DNA from: a candidate division TM6 bacterium SOIL31
Lineage (GTDB): Bacteria; Babelota; Babeliae; Babelales; Vermiphilaceae
Direction of reading: 5' to 3'
Length of the DNA stretch: 56,139 bases
Assembly: GCA_001468865.1 (NCBI GenBank)
Contig: LDIY01000003.1
Location: forward strand, 1-56,139
Positions 48,912 to 56,139 of the stretch are shown here, piece after piece. The notes beneath the pieces are model-generated. The model did not search any database and had not been told where the DNA came from. It was given only the letters and a program-made list of their open reading frames with translations. A program made the position numbers and the translations under genes. The first letter of the stretch is position 1, and each line of letters begins with the position of its first letter.

Positions 48912-49445
48912 TTAGCGTAGCAGGGAAGATGATTCGCCGCATTGTCTTATTTTATATCCAACCAAATCTTTCAATTGCTTTGCAGCATCGGCAACTTCTA
49001 CCTTAGTAACGATGGCGATTTCTTCAATTAAAAGACTTTCTGTTTGTTGCAATAAGCTTTTTTCGCCGAAAGAAAGCTCTTTATTCACTTCAATATGCCG
49101 AAGGTCTCTATAGATTGCGCATAATTCTAATAAATTGCCACTGCGAAGTTTTCCCTGATATTCTTTATTGCGCTTATTCCAATTACTTACGGCAGCATCA
49201 AGCTGCTTTGCAATAACTGGTTGAGCCAATAATTTAAAAATTTCATTAATATATTCAGCCGAACTGAGTGGTCTAATGCCTACGGCACTAGCATTATCCG
49301 TTGGAACAAGAATTGTCATATCCTTATTAAGAAATCGTAATTCAAAGAATTGCAATGAGCGGCCGGCTATTTTTTTTTCAATGACACAACTAATAACAGC
49401 AACACCATGGCCGGGATAAACAACTTTCTGATTGCGAGCAAACAT
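48912..49445 (-). CDS. carD: CarD/CdnL-family transcription regulator
   Basis: 177 residues. The N-terminal RNA polymerase-interaction domain is clear (KVVYPGHGVAVISCVIEKKI, then FELRFLNKDMTILVPTDNA), and the helical DNA-binding C-terminal domain follows (WNKRNKEYQGKLRSGN, LCAIYRDLRHIEVNKELSFG, EKSLLQQTESLLIEEIA). CarD-type proteins stabilise open promoter complexes, often at rRNA promoters. AAAGGGTAGCTAT precedes the ATG. The 295 bases upstream hold no gene and probably carry its promoter, though I see no clear -35/-10 pair. Confidence 0.93.
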   Translation of the reverse strand: MFARNQKVVYPGHGVAVISCVIEKKIAGRSLQFFELRFLNKDMTILVPTDNASAVGIRPLSSAEYINEIFKLLAQPVIAKQLDAAVSNWNKRNKEYQGKLRSGNLLELCAIYRDLRHIEVNKELSFGEKSLLQQTESLLIEEIAIVTKVEVADAAKQLKDLVGYKIRQCGESSSLLR

Positions 49446-49740
49446 ATAGCTACCCTTTCAAAAAAAGGTGAAGCCTCTCGCAAGAAGTCTCTTTTTACAC
49501 AGAACATTATCTTACCACAAAATAGCGAAACTTTTAAGTTTCAGCCGGAAGATTATTTGCGCGTCATTTTTTTTGAAAAGACTCAGAAAAATCGACTACA
49601 GATTTGGGGCATAGCAAAATCATTTTGACCAATCTGATAGTTTTATATTAAAAAAGCTATTTTTCTTAACCATACTGTTTAAGTGTTTTTTTAAACAGAT
49701 TGACCATGTATTTCTTCAATTTGAACAAAAACAGCGGAGA

Positions 49741-50964
49741 TTATTTCTTAACCTTTTCAATATTCTTTTTCGGCGCGCTAAAGTGAACATCACCGCTGCT
49801 TTCTATGAGATCTAATATGCCTGGATTAAAGATACTCGCAATCTTTAAGAATTGAGAAAATGATTTTCGCTTTTCATCAACATTGATAACTTCACAAAAA
49901 AAAGGTGAATTTATTTTTTTCAAGATACTCGCAAGCCTCTTAGGGTTATGAGTAATGGCTAACGAAGCTGCATTTAACAATCGGCGACAATCTACTTCTC
50001 TTGATAACGCAAGTTCAAACCTTCCTTGATCAGCAGAAGCAGTGGCGATGTCGATATCAGAACAGGATGCAAAATATAATTTTGCCTTTGCATTTTTATT
50101 GTAGCAACCACTTTGATTAAGCAGTTGCTTTAAGCGAGGTTCAAACTTGAGATCATTATAAACAAAAACTTCTTTACTATATTTTTCATCTCGAAGTATT
50201 AAGGTACTGTCTGGTTTTGTCAATGGTTGTCTTGGATCAATAATAGTATATTGAATTACACCATTTTCTTTGATTAACGAAGGGAAAACAACAAGTCCAT
50301 CGATAAATAACTCTCTCATTTCACGATACAAAATATAGAGGCGAGATTTATCACATTTAAGAATTACTCCCACCAAATCATTAAAATTTTTCTTATGAGA
50401 AGCGTAAGGACATACTTGTTGTATTTTTTTCAAAATAGTTACAAAATTATCATTAATGTTACTTACGAACATAGCAAGACAAGCAGCGCCAAATAAATTA
50501 TCGCAATCATTTTCTTGCGTAAGCGCTGCATTGATATTCTTGCCCAAAATAAGAGAAGATTCAAGATAAGAACACTTCTTCCCAGAAATACGTATCTGAG
50601 TATCATAATCAATAGAGCACCAATTTTTATTGATCATTTCTTTTAAATAGGGCTCTTCCTCTAACTCTGGTTTTGATAATAACCATGTGCCCGTATTCTG
50701 TCCACGATCTAAAACACTCTTATTTTGTATCAAAAGATCCATGCGAGGAAGAGATAATTTTTTTGGATCTATTACGGTGAAATCAATAATATTTTCATTC
50801 ACTCGCGAAGGGAAAATAACAATGGGTGCAATCAAGTTTGGCTTTTTCCCAGAAATCAATTCTTGCTGCTTTGCCCACTGTGCACCTCGATACATCGCAA
50901 AATTTGTAGCACAACCCAAAAACATAAGCACAATTATAGATAATCTAAACATGAATCTATTCAT
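49741..50964 (-). CDS. Secreted protein made of two tandem homologous domains
   Basis: 407 residues from the ATG at 50964 after AAAGGGGGC; the in-frame ATG at 51069 has no site and delays the signal peptide. The signal peptide (LSIIVLMFLGCATNFAM) carries a Cys that could be a lipobox. Two halves repeat each other: about 45-200 begins IVIFPSRVNENIIDFTVIDP, and about 215-370 begins VVFPSLIKENGVIQYTIIDP. Matching later pieces are LILGKNINAALTQENDCDNLF and FELALSREVDCRRLLNAASL. Each ends with a helix of ILKKI type. No family recognised. Confidence 0.7.
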   Translation of the reverse strand: MNRFMFRLSIIVLMFLGCATNFAMYRGAQWAKQQELISGKKPNLIAPIVIFPSRVNENIIDFTVIDPKKLSLPRMDLLIQNKSVLDRGQNTGTWLLSKPELEEEPYLKEMINKNWCSIDYDTQIRISGKKCSYLESSLILGKNINAALTQENDCDNLFGAACLAMFVSNINDNFVTILKKIQQVCPYASHKKNFNDLVGVILKCDKSRLYILYREMRELFIDGLVVFPSLIKENGVIQYTIIDPRQPLTKPDSTLILRDEKYSKEVFVYNDLKFEPRLKQLLNQSGCYNKNAKAKLYFASCSDIDIATASADQGRFELALSREVDCRRLLNAASLAITHNPKRLASILKKINSPFFCEVINVDEKRKSFSQFLKIASIFNPGILDLIESSGDVHFSAPKKNIEKVKK

Positions 50965-51054
50965 GAAGCCCCCTTTCACATTTATAATTGAATGTTTATT
51001 CATATTCATTATAATGCAAACACAACGCCGCATCAATAGATTTGTTTTCTTTTT

Positions 51055-51086
51055 GTAAATAAACAACACGATATTTGTTTATTTAC
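51055..51086. promoter_or_regulatory. Perfect 12-bp inverted repeat upstream of the duplicated-domain gene
   Basis: GTAAATAAACAA and TTGTTTATTTAC are separated by 8 bases. No T run follows on either strand, so it is not a typical terminator. It may be an operator or an mRNA 5' hairpin for the gene starting at 50964. Confidence 0.4.
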
Positions 51087-51172
51087 CTTTAATCAGATGA
51101 GGATTCTGAAGCAATACTTTTAAAGTTCTTAAATCTTGTCCCATAAATGAAAATATTATCTAATATTTAAAA

Positions 51173-51865
51173 TTACTCCGCGCAATGCGCGAGTAGCAAT
51201 GGCATTATTTTATTATCAGGAATCATCTTTGCAGCGTTCAATGCTTGGTCAAATAAGAAACGAGTATCTTTATCCTCATAATACGCTTCTGACTTAGAAT
51301 CACCTTTGGTAACATGCTCCGGCTTTATAGGATACATATTCACTAAACGCCTTACCTCAGACTCATTTTGCTCTAAGCATGCGATCAAAAGATTACTTGG
51401 TTTAATGCTGTAATACTCATCGCCACGACAATCAACACGAAACGTATCAGGATAACGAACATTGGCTGAATTCCATTTCTCAATTACGCTATCTTTGTAG
51501 AATATGCGGCTATTAGGATCAACAGCACATACACGAGGAAAATACTGAGTGTTATTCGGGCAACATGGATTATATTGAAATTCGTTGACAAAAAAGACAA
51601 ATGGCGGAATATTCAATTTCACCTTTGTAAAATCCTGCATACGATGCATTTTTGCGATATATGCTATTTGCTGTTTTTTTACTTGCGCATAAGAGGATTT
51701 ATTTGCTTGGCCTATATAACTCATATCATCAACATGTTTAATGACTTTATTTTGCAACTCTGGAACCAACTCAGAGAATGGGGTAAATTTCCACTCGAGT
51801 TCCATGGTATATAAAGATATATAATTCAACAAAATAATTGACGCAAGAAACATCCGATTTCCCAT
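51173..51865 (-). CDS. Secreted F-box-like protein
   Basis: 230 residues; AAAGGTTTATT precedes the ATG. Signal peptide (MFLASIILLNYISLYTM). Residues 28-62 (FSELVPELQNKVIKHVDDMS, then IGQANKSSYAQVKKQQ) follow the F-box pattern LPxELxxxIxxxL...(x)xxxSKxxxxL. The rest is unrecognised, with paired Cys in NPCCPNN. F-box-type domains in intracellular bacteria can recruit host SKP1-ubiquitin ligases; whether this one leaves the cell is not shown. The F-box call is by pattern only. Confidence 0.6.
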   Translation of the reverse strand: MGNRMFLASIILLNYISLYTMELEWKFTPFSELVPELQNKVIKHVDDMSYIGQANKSSYAQVKKQQIAYIAKMHRMQDFTKVKLNIPPFVFFVNEFQYNPCCPNNTQYFPRVCAVDPNSRIFYKDSVIEKWNSANVRYPDTFRVDCRGDEYYSIKPSNLLIACLEQNESEVRRLVNMYPIKPEHVTKGDSKSEAYYEDKDTRFLFDQALNAAKMIPDNKIMPLLLAHCAE

Positions 51866-52194
51866 AATAAACCTTTAAAAATTAAAATTGTAATACTTAT
51901 AATGATATAAAAAACCCTAAAAATATCAATCTGGAAAACAGGCAACATGAGATATGACTTATGAGCTAAAATAAGCAACCCCAAATAAACAGGGGCCGCT
52001 GTTTCCCTTTTTAAGGAATCTTAAATAAAAAGATATGAGTGCTTTTCAAAAACGAGATTAGTAACAACATTATTTAAAAATGAACTTGAGACTCAAATTG
52101 ATCTTAAAACAAAAGATCGTGCGATTGGTTCGATTAACCTAAGCCTGGGCGCGCGGGACGTGCGATTGGTAAGTTTTACGTTTGCATGTGCAAC

Positions 52195-52612
52195 CTTAGA
52201 CTTTTAACTCCCCTTCTTCCCAACATACCGTTCCCCCTTTTAAGCAACAAACTTCGTAGTGAAACTCTTTTCAGTTTTATTCTTAGTCTTCTTATTCTTA
52301 TATACGTATACATATACATCTATATAACTCTTCTTATTCTTCTTATATTTCTTAGTATTTTTTTAATCCTTATAATTCTTTAACTTCTTAAACCTCTTAT
52401 TCCTTAATTATCCTTATTATCGTTTACTTCTTTAATCCTTTCTTTCTAATCTTCCTGTTCTTCTTATACATATGTGTATGTCTTTATATATCTTTTCCAT
52501 ATATATATTATCGCCCTTCTTCTTTCTTTGTTCCTATATCTCCATATCCCTATATCCTTATATCCTTACTTCTTATTCCCCTTCTTATTCCCTATTCCCT
52601 TCCTATTAACGG
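52195..52612 (+). repeat. Long degenerate pyrimidine-rich tract
   Basis: About 420 bases are dominated by C and T on the plus strand, built from variants of CTTATT, TCCTTA and ATATCC. Several short purine interruptions such as ATATATATA occur. Degenerate microsatellite-like structure, with no long ORF. Confidence 0.7.
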
Positions 52613-52620
52613 AGTCTTGA

Positions 52621-52797
52621 GGCCCTCCACCTTCATATTATCCCCAAAGAAAAGGTGGGGGGCCGAGGACGGAGTTCCTACTTCGCCCATCTTTCGCATA
52701 AAGCTTCAGAGGGCACAGCAAGGCTACGTAGGACGCAGGCCGGGCGCGCGAAAACTAATCGAAGAAGAAATGATGGCGAAGCAGGAACTCCGTCCTC
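52621..52797. repeat. GC-rich palindromic element (REP/MITE-like or structured RNA)
   Basis: A 13-bp hairpin (52621-52633 with 52652-52664) is followed at once by a long imperfect palindrome: perfect 15-bp arms 52665-52679 and 52783-52797, then CTTCGCCCATC/GATGGCGAAG (52681-52691 with 52772-52781, one bulge), then TTTCGC/GCGAAA (52692-52697 with 52748-52753). The base composition differs sharply from its surroundings. Short ORFs of 60-63 codons across it are probably spurious. Confidence 0.7.
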
Positions 52798-52848
52798 ACC
52801 GATCATGAATTATCCGACTCATATAATAAAACGTTAAGAAAATATAGA

Positions 52849-53970
52849 TCAAAATTCTGTGTATTTCATAACCCACGATTGCAGGTTTTTTGTGTCATTA
52901 ATATTGTCAGGATATGGGATATCGGGATGATATGGTTGATTATGACCACGCGGCCGATTGCGATATACCTTAATTGGTAAAACAAGACTGCCAAGCTTGC
53001 TTGGGGCTTCAATATTTCGCACTTCCATATAAAGACTATCTGCATTGGTTGTTTGCCCAACGAGCGTAACCGGATGCTTAAGTGCTTTGAGATAGTCGAT
53101 GAAATCTAGACAAGCACTCCCACAATGCCGATCAATAACAACAAAGATTTTCGCTAAACACTGATTTTGCGGGTTAACTGAAGTATCTATTGCCGATCGT
53201 ATTTGCTCTTCACGGAAATAAAGCTCACCCTGCGCAAGCGCATCACTCATTCCGCGATAAATGCCACAGATCCATATATAAGACTCACTTGTAGTTCCAA
53301 ACTCATGACCAATAAACTCAGTTAACCATTTAACATGTGCCACATTATCATTACTAACACGCCAATCGGTAAAAACTTCACATTCCATTTTTTCTTTATG
53401 CAGAGTTGCATACTCGCTACCAAAAAGCCCTTCCACAACCTTATCACCCCACACCGAATTACCACCAGTATTACCCCGCACATCAAAAATAATGCGTGAT
53501 TGTGAGCGAAGATGAGGCAATGGATCAATGATCGATATAAGCTCCAATTTTTGTCGCTCATTAGGATGAAAAGTGGGCAACGTAATCCATGTTACCTTAT
53601 CGGTAAGATGACGGACAGCAAAGGCTCGCTCATCCATTGGTTTCATATGATGATTGCATTGAGCTTGAGCGGGAGAAAATCGCAAATGAGCGTCATTAAA
53701 AGCATGGGTATATTTCTTTAATAGATCGATGTGCTGTTGATCATTATGCACTTTTGGACATTCAATAAGAGCTTGCTGATAAGCAGTATGGCACATCTTG
53801 GCAAATTCAGGATCATGCGCATTATGGATACCAGGATGGTTCTGGCAGATTGCTTCATGCAGAAAATTAATATCACGCAAAGCATCAACCGATGACAATC
53901 TTTCAGCTGCTATAAAGTTGCCACTCCAAGCACCCATGGCTATTAAAAAAATCAATTGAATACGGAACAT
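52849..53970 (-). CDS. Secreted S41-family (C-terminal-processing/tricorn-type) peptidase-like protein
   Basis: 373 residues from the ATG at 53970, which opens the signal peptide (IQLIFLIAMGAWSGNFIAAE). The S41 core is visible: IIFDVRGNTGGNSVWGD (about 165), then KIFVVIDRHCGSACLDFIDYL (about 280; Ser of GSACLDF as nucleophile), then VTLVGQTTNADSLY and a product-binding strand near LGSLVLPIKVYRNRP. The N-terminal part (LREINFL-like, AYQQAL) is helical, as in S41 proteins that lack a PDZ domain. Likely acts on exported or host peptides. No PDZ domain is seen. Confidence 0.75.
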   Translation of the reverse strand: MFRIQLIFLIAMGAWSGNFIAAERLSSVDALRDINFLHEAICQNHPGIHNAHDPEFAKMCHTAYQQALIECPKVHNDQQHIDLLKKYTHAFNDAHLRFSPAQAQCNHHMKPMDERAFAVRHLTDKVTWITLPTFHPNERQKLELISIIDPLPHLRSQSRIIFDVRGNTGGNSVWGDKVVEGLFGSEYATLHKEKMECEVFTDWRVSNDNVAHVKWLTEFIGHEFGTTSESYIWICGIYRGMSDALAQGELYFREEQIRSAIDTSVNPQNQCLAKIFVVIDRHCGSACLDFIDYLKALKHPVTLVGQTTNADSLYMEVRNIEAPSKLGSLVLPIKVYRNRPRGHNQPYHPDIPYPDNINDTKNLQSWVMKYTEF

Positions 53971-54002
53971 AATGCAATTCCCCAACATTCCCCAATATGA
54001 AT

Positions 54003-54566
54003 TTATGAAATAATACAGTTATCTGCTGTCTCTACTTTATATGGAAAACCGATAGCATAACCTATTTCAGCATCAGCGCCCCTTTCATAAGAACTTTCAT
54101 ACCCCCATATACGAGGCTTTCTGTTCGTATCCTGAAGATCCTGAAAATAATGCCTAAGACAAGGATCATCAAGCCATAAAATCTCACGCAATGGCTTACA
54201 TGTGCTGCTCAGATTAATTTTATCTTCTAATTTTATATACCATCTGAAGTTTTGAATGCGTTGATTAACAAAAGGCTTTTGGGTTAAATCACGACCTTCT
54301 GGGCAGCATGCTAAGCGCAACTCTCTTGGCAAGCAGGTAAAAAAGTTATCCTGCGAAATTGATGTATATGCGTCGCCACAATCCTTCAACAAGAGAATTT
54401 CGCTCTTTTGCTTATCTCTTAGCGAACGATACATCTGAACAACCTCAACGCTTTTGGTCGATTTACTCGTAGGTTTATTGTTGCGAACTTGCAACATACC
54501 AAACGACGTTCCATAGCCTAATACCGCTAGCCCCAACAACATGCTCTTAAGATAGATCATTTTCAT
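54003..54566 (-). CDS. Secreted small protein with F-box-like segment
   Basis: 187 residues. Signal peptide (SMLLGLAVLGYGTSFGML). A split F-box-like pattern can be read: FFTCLPRELRLACC (about 72-85), then after an insertion LEDKINLSSTCKPLREIL (about 113-130). The pattern LPxEL...L...SxTCxxLR is what F-box domains show, but the insertion makes this uncertain. The ATG at 54566 is preceded by GGGAGCCTACCT. It lies 32 bases upstream of the S41-like gene and may share its transcript. Confidence 0.55.
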   Translation of the reverse strand: MKMIYLKSMLLGLAVLGYGTSFGMLQVRNNKPTSKSTKSVEVVQMYRSLRDKQKSEILLLKDCGDAYTSISQDNFFTCLPRELRLACCPEGRDLTQKPFVNQRIQNFRWYIKLEDKINLSSTCKPLREILWLDDPCLRHYFQDLQDTNRKPRIWGYESSYERGADAEIGYAIGFPYKVETADNCIIS

Positions 54567-54644
54567 AGGTAGGCTCCCGCCCTAGGATTTAATACAAATA
54601 AGATGAAACATTCTTTAATATAACTCCAATTTCATCATATAAAC

Positions 54645-54821
54645 ATGCGACAAATATGTCAAATTGAAACTCTTAGCGATAAATCAGAAGATTCAGAAGA
54701 GGACCTTCTTTTCTCAACACCAGCCCTATCTTCAGTCCAAAGTCTAAAAAAATATGAGCGTATCCCACTAACATTTTGTGAGTTTGCAGTTGACAGGGCA
54801 TTTTTTTCTGTTACTCTATAA
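54645..54821 (+). CDS. Doubtful 58-residue ORF or gene remnant upstream of dnaK
   Basis: ATG-to-TAA frame with a protein-like composition (LSDKSEDSEEDLLFSTPALS, then LKKYERIPLTFCEF), but no ribosome site, and its end overlaps the dnaK promoter. It may be the tail of a decayed gene. Confidence 0.2.
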   Translation: MRQICQIETLSDKSEDSEEDLLFSTPALSSVQSLKKYERIPLTFCEFAVDRAFFSVTL

Positions 54822-54822
54822 A
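54790..54822 (+). promoter_or_regulatory. Candidate dnaK promoter
   Basis: A perfect TTGACA (54790-54795) is followed by TACTCT at 54812-54817 (16-base spacer) and by TATAAA at 54817-54822. It is about 120 bases upstream of the ATG. Confidence 0.5.
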
Positions 54823-54941
54823 AAGAGCTAATCAAAAGGCTCAAAATCATGGGGGGATGAGTGGTCATATGAAGATTCTAGCTCGACCGACCATGAAATA
54901 GTACTAAAAAGCATTTTAACAAACAACTCGAAGGAAAAACG

Positions 54942-56139
54942 ATGGCAAAAATAATTGGTATCGATTTAGGTACAACCAACTCGGTTGTAGCATTTATGGA
55001 AGGCGGCCAAGCCAAAGTTATACCTAACAAAGAAGGTGCGAATACAACCCCTTCTATCGTTGCGTATACAAAGGATGGTAGCCGTTTAGTTGGTGTCTTA
55101 GCAAAGCGTCAAGCAGTAACTAACCCAGAAAACACCCTTGCTTCAGTAAAACGTTTCATCGGTGCAAAATACGAAACAGCTGCAAAACAAGCTAAAAACG
55201 TATCTTATAAGATATCTCGCAGCGACAATGGTGAAGTTACTATTGAAGCGCAAGGTAAGAAATTCGCTCCACAAGAAATCTCAGCAGCAGTATTGAGCTA
55301 CCTCAAACAAACAGCTGAAGATTACTTGGGACAAAAAGTAACAGAAGCGGTTATTACCGTTCCTGCATACTTCAACGATGCTCAACGTCAAGCAACAAAA
55401 GACGCGGGCAGAATCGCAGGACTTGATGTTAAACGTATTATCAACGAACCAACAGCTGCTGCATTAGCATATGGTGCCGATAAAAAAGGCAACTCAACTA
55501 TCGCGGTGTTTGACTTTGGTGGTGGTACATTTGACGTTTCAATTCTTGAAATCTGCAACGGCGTTATTGAAGTTAAATCAACTAACGGTGACACAATGCT
55601 TGGTGGTGACGACGTTGACCATAAGCTTATTGAGTACCTTGTTGAAGAATTCAAACGTGAACAAGGCATCGATTTAAGCGCAGATAAAATGGCTTTACAG
55701 CGTCTTAAAGAAGCTGCAGAAAAAGCGAAAATTGAACTTTCTTCAATGTTAGAAACAGAAATCAACCTGCCGTATATTACTGCAGACGCTTCTGGGCCTA
55801 AACATTTCAACACGAAAATCTCACGCGCTAAACTTGAATCACTCTGCGCTGATGTATTTGCTCGTTTAGTAAAACCATGCACACAAGCATTGGCTGACGC
55901 TAAATTGACAACTAAAGACATTAACGAAGTTATTCTTGTTGGCGGTTCAACACGTATCCCTAAAGTACAACAAATTGTTAAAGAAACATTTAATAGAGAA
56001 CCAAACAAATCAGTAAACCCTGATGAAGTTGTTGCTCTTGGTGCGGCTTTACAAGGTGGTATTTTAGCTGGTGATGTAACTGACGTATTACTTCTTGATG
56101 TAACTCCGCTTTCTCTTGGTATTGAAACAATGGGTGGTG
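54942..56139 (+). CDS. dnaK: Chaperone DnaK (Hsp70), 3' end outside window
   Basis: The frame runs from the ATG at 54942 (AAGGAAAAACG precedes) for 399 codons to the window edge, so the nucleotide-binding domain is complete and the substrate-binding domain is missing. Hsp70 signatures: [19 protein letters not shown] (residues 4-22), [46 protein letters not shown] and [17 protein letters not shown]. It ends in [18 protein letters not shown]-driven folding of nascent and stressed proteins. grpE and dnaJ are not in the window. Confidence 0.98.
   Translation, partial: MAKIIGIDLGTTNSVVAFMEGGQAKVIPNKEGANTTPSIVAYTKDGSRLVGVLAKRQAVTNPENTLASVKRFIGAKYETAAKQAKNVSYKISRSDNGEVTIEAQGKKFAPQEISAAVLSYLKQTAEDYLGQKVTEAVITVPAYFNDAQRQATKDAGRIAGLDVKRIINEPTAAALAYGADKKGNSTIAVFDFGGGTFDVSILEICNGVIEVKSTNGDTMLGGDDVDHKLIEYLVEEFKREQGIDLSADKMALQRLKEAAEKAKIELSSMLETEINLPYITADASGPKHFNTKISRAKLESLCADVFARLVKPCTQALADAKLTTKDINEVILVGGSTRIPKVQQIVKETFNREPNKSVNPDEVVALGAALQGGILAGDVTDVLLLDVTPLSLGIETMGG

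Larger units (their letters stand above)
51866..52848. other. Gene-free 980-base stretch
   Basis: In order: an AT-rich part; a weak hairpin AAACAG/CTGTTT near 51974; an open frame without a start ending at 52205 (possible gene remnant); a 12-base direct repeat CGTGCGATTGGT at 52118 and 52159; a pyrimidine-rich tract (about 52195-52612); and a GC-rich palindromic element (52621-52797). No convincing gene. Confidence 0.6.
54567..54941. other. Region between divergent genes, holding the dnaK promoter
   Basis: Contains a plausible dnaK promoter at 54790-54822 and a 58-codon plus-strand ORF at 54645-54821 without a ribosome site. No CIRCE (TTAGCACTC-N9-GAGTGCTAA) element is seen, so HrcA control is not evident. 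Confidence 0.6.

Noticed and set aside
52617-52837. Two overlapping ~60-codon plus-strand ORFs
   Set aside because: They lie across the GC-rich palindrome in different frames; their residues reflect the DNA repeat, not a protein family.
54659-54868. 69-codon minus-strand frame upstream of dnaK
   Set aside because: No ribosome site, overlaps the likely dnaK promoter, and its composition is not protein-like.

Overview
The window is AT-rich and looks like a chromosome segment of a bacterium that lives with or inside a eukaryotic host. The gene content would fit Candidatus Dependentiae (TM6/Babeliae) or a similar intracellular lineage. That placement is inference from gene content: short signal-peptide proteins in abundance, F-box-like and ankyrin-like secreted proteins, a lysine/alanine-rich histone H1-like protein, an archaeal/eukaryotic-type prolyl-tRNA synthetase, and phage-tail-like giant surface proteins. 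No 16S gene or other decisive marker is in the window.

Left half (1-25986): seven consecutive minus-strand genes encode modular secreted fibre proteins of about 270 to 2,600 residues. The six whose 3' ends are visible finish with a peptidase S74 (endosialidase-type intramolecular chaperone) domain and a coiled coil. Upstream modules are shuffled between the genes: a signal peptide and helical N-terminal domain, collagen-like Gly-X-Thr runs, a 41-residue repeat, a roughly 66-residue repeat, a phage-tail-fibre-like domain, a 17-residue NTAVG repeat, and, in the truncated first gene, two copies of a beta-helix region. Related hairpin terminators separate most members. This array is the most unusual part of the window.

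Middle (26097-39660): a signal-peptide glycosyltransferase with TPR-like repeats; recF, dnaN and a Xer recombinase; a predicted papain-fold protein; proS; a secreted alpha/beta hydrolase; a histone-like protein; an ankyrin-like protein; a secreted FKBP; and two unrecognised secreted proteins, one with long coiled coils.

Right (39720-49445): a compact minus-strand run, probably one transcript, carries miaA, a SPOR-domain gene, a PpiD/SurA-like chaperone, recA, infC-rpmI-rplT, a coiled-coil gene, zapA, rny and ymdB. carD lies upstream behind its own terminator. Several pairs overlap by 4-8 bases, which suggests translational coupling of translation, recombination, division and RNA-decay functions.

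Far right (49741-56139): four secreted minus-strand proteins (an internally duplicated protein, two F-box-like proteins and an S41-family peptidase), a 980-base gene-free stretch holding a pyrimidine-rich tract and a GC-rich palindromic element, and the start of dnaK on the plus strand, which runs off the window.
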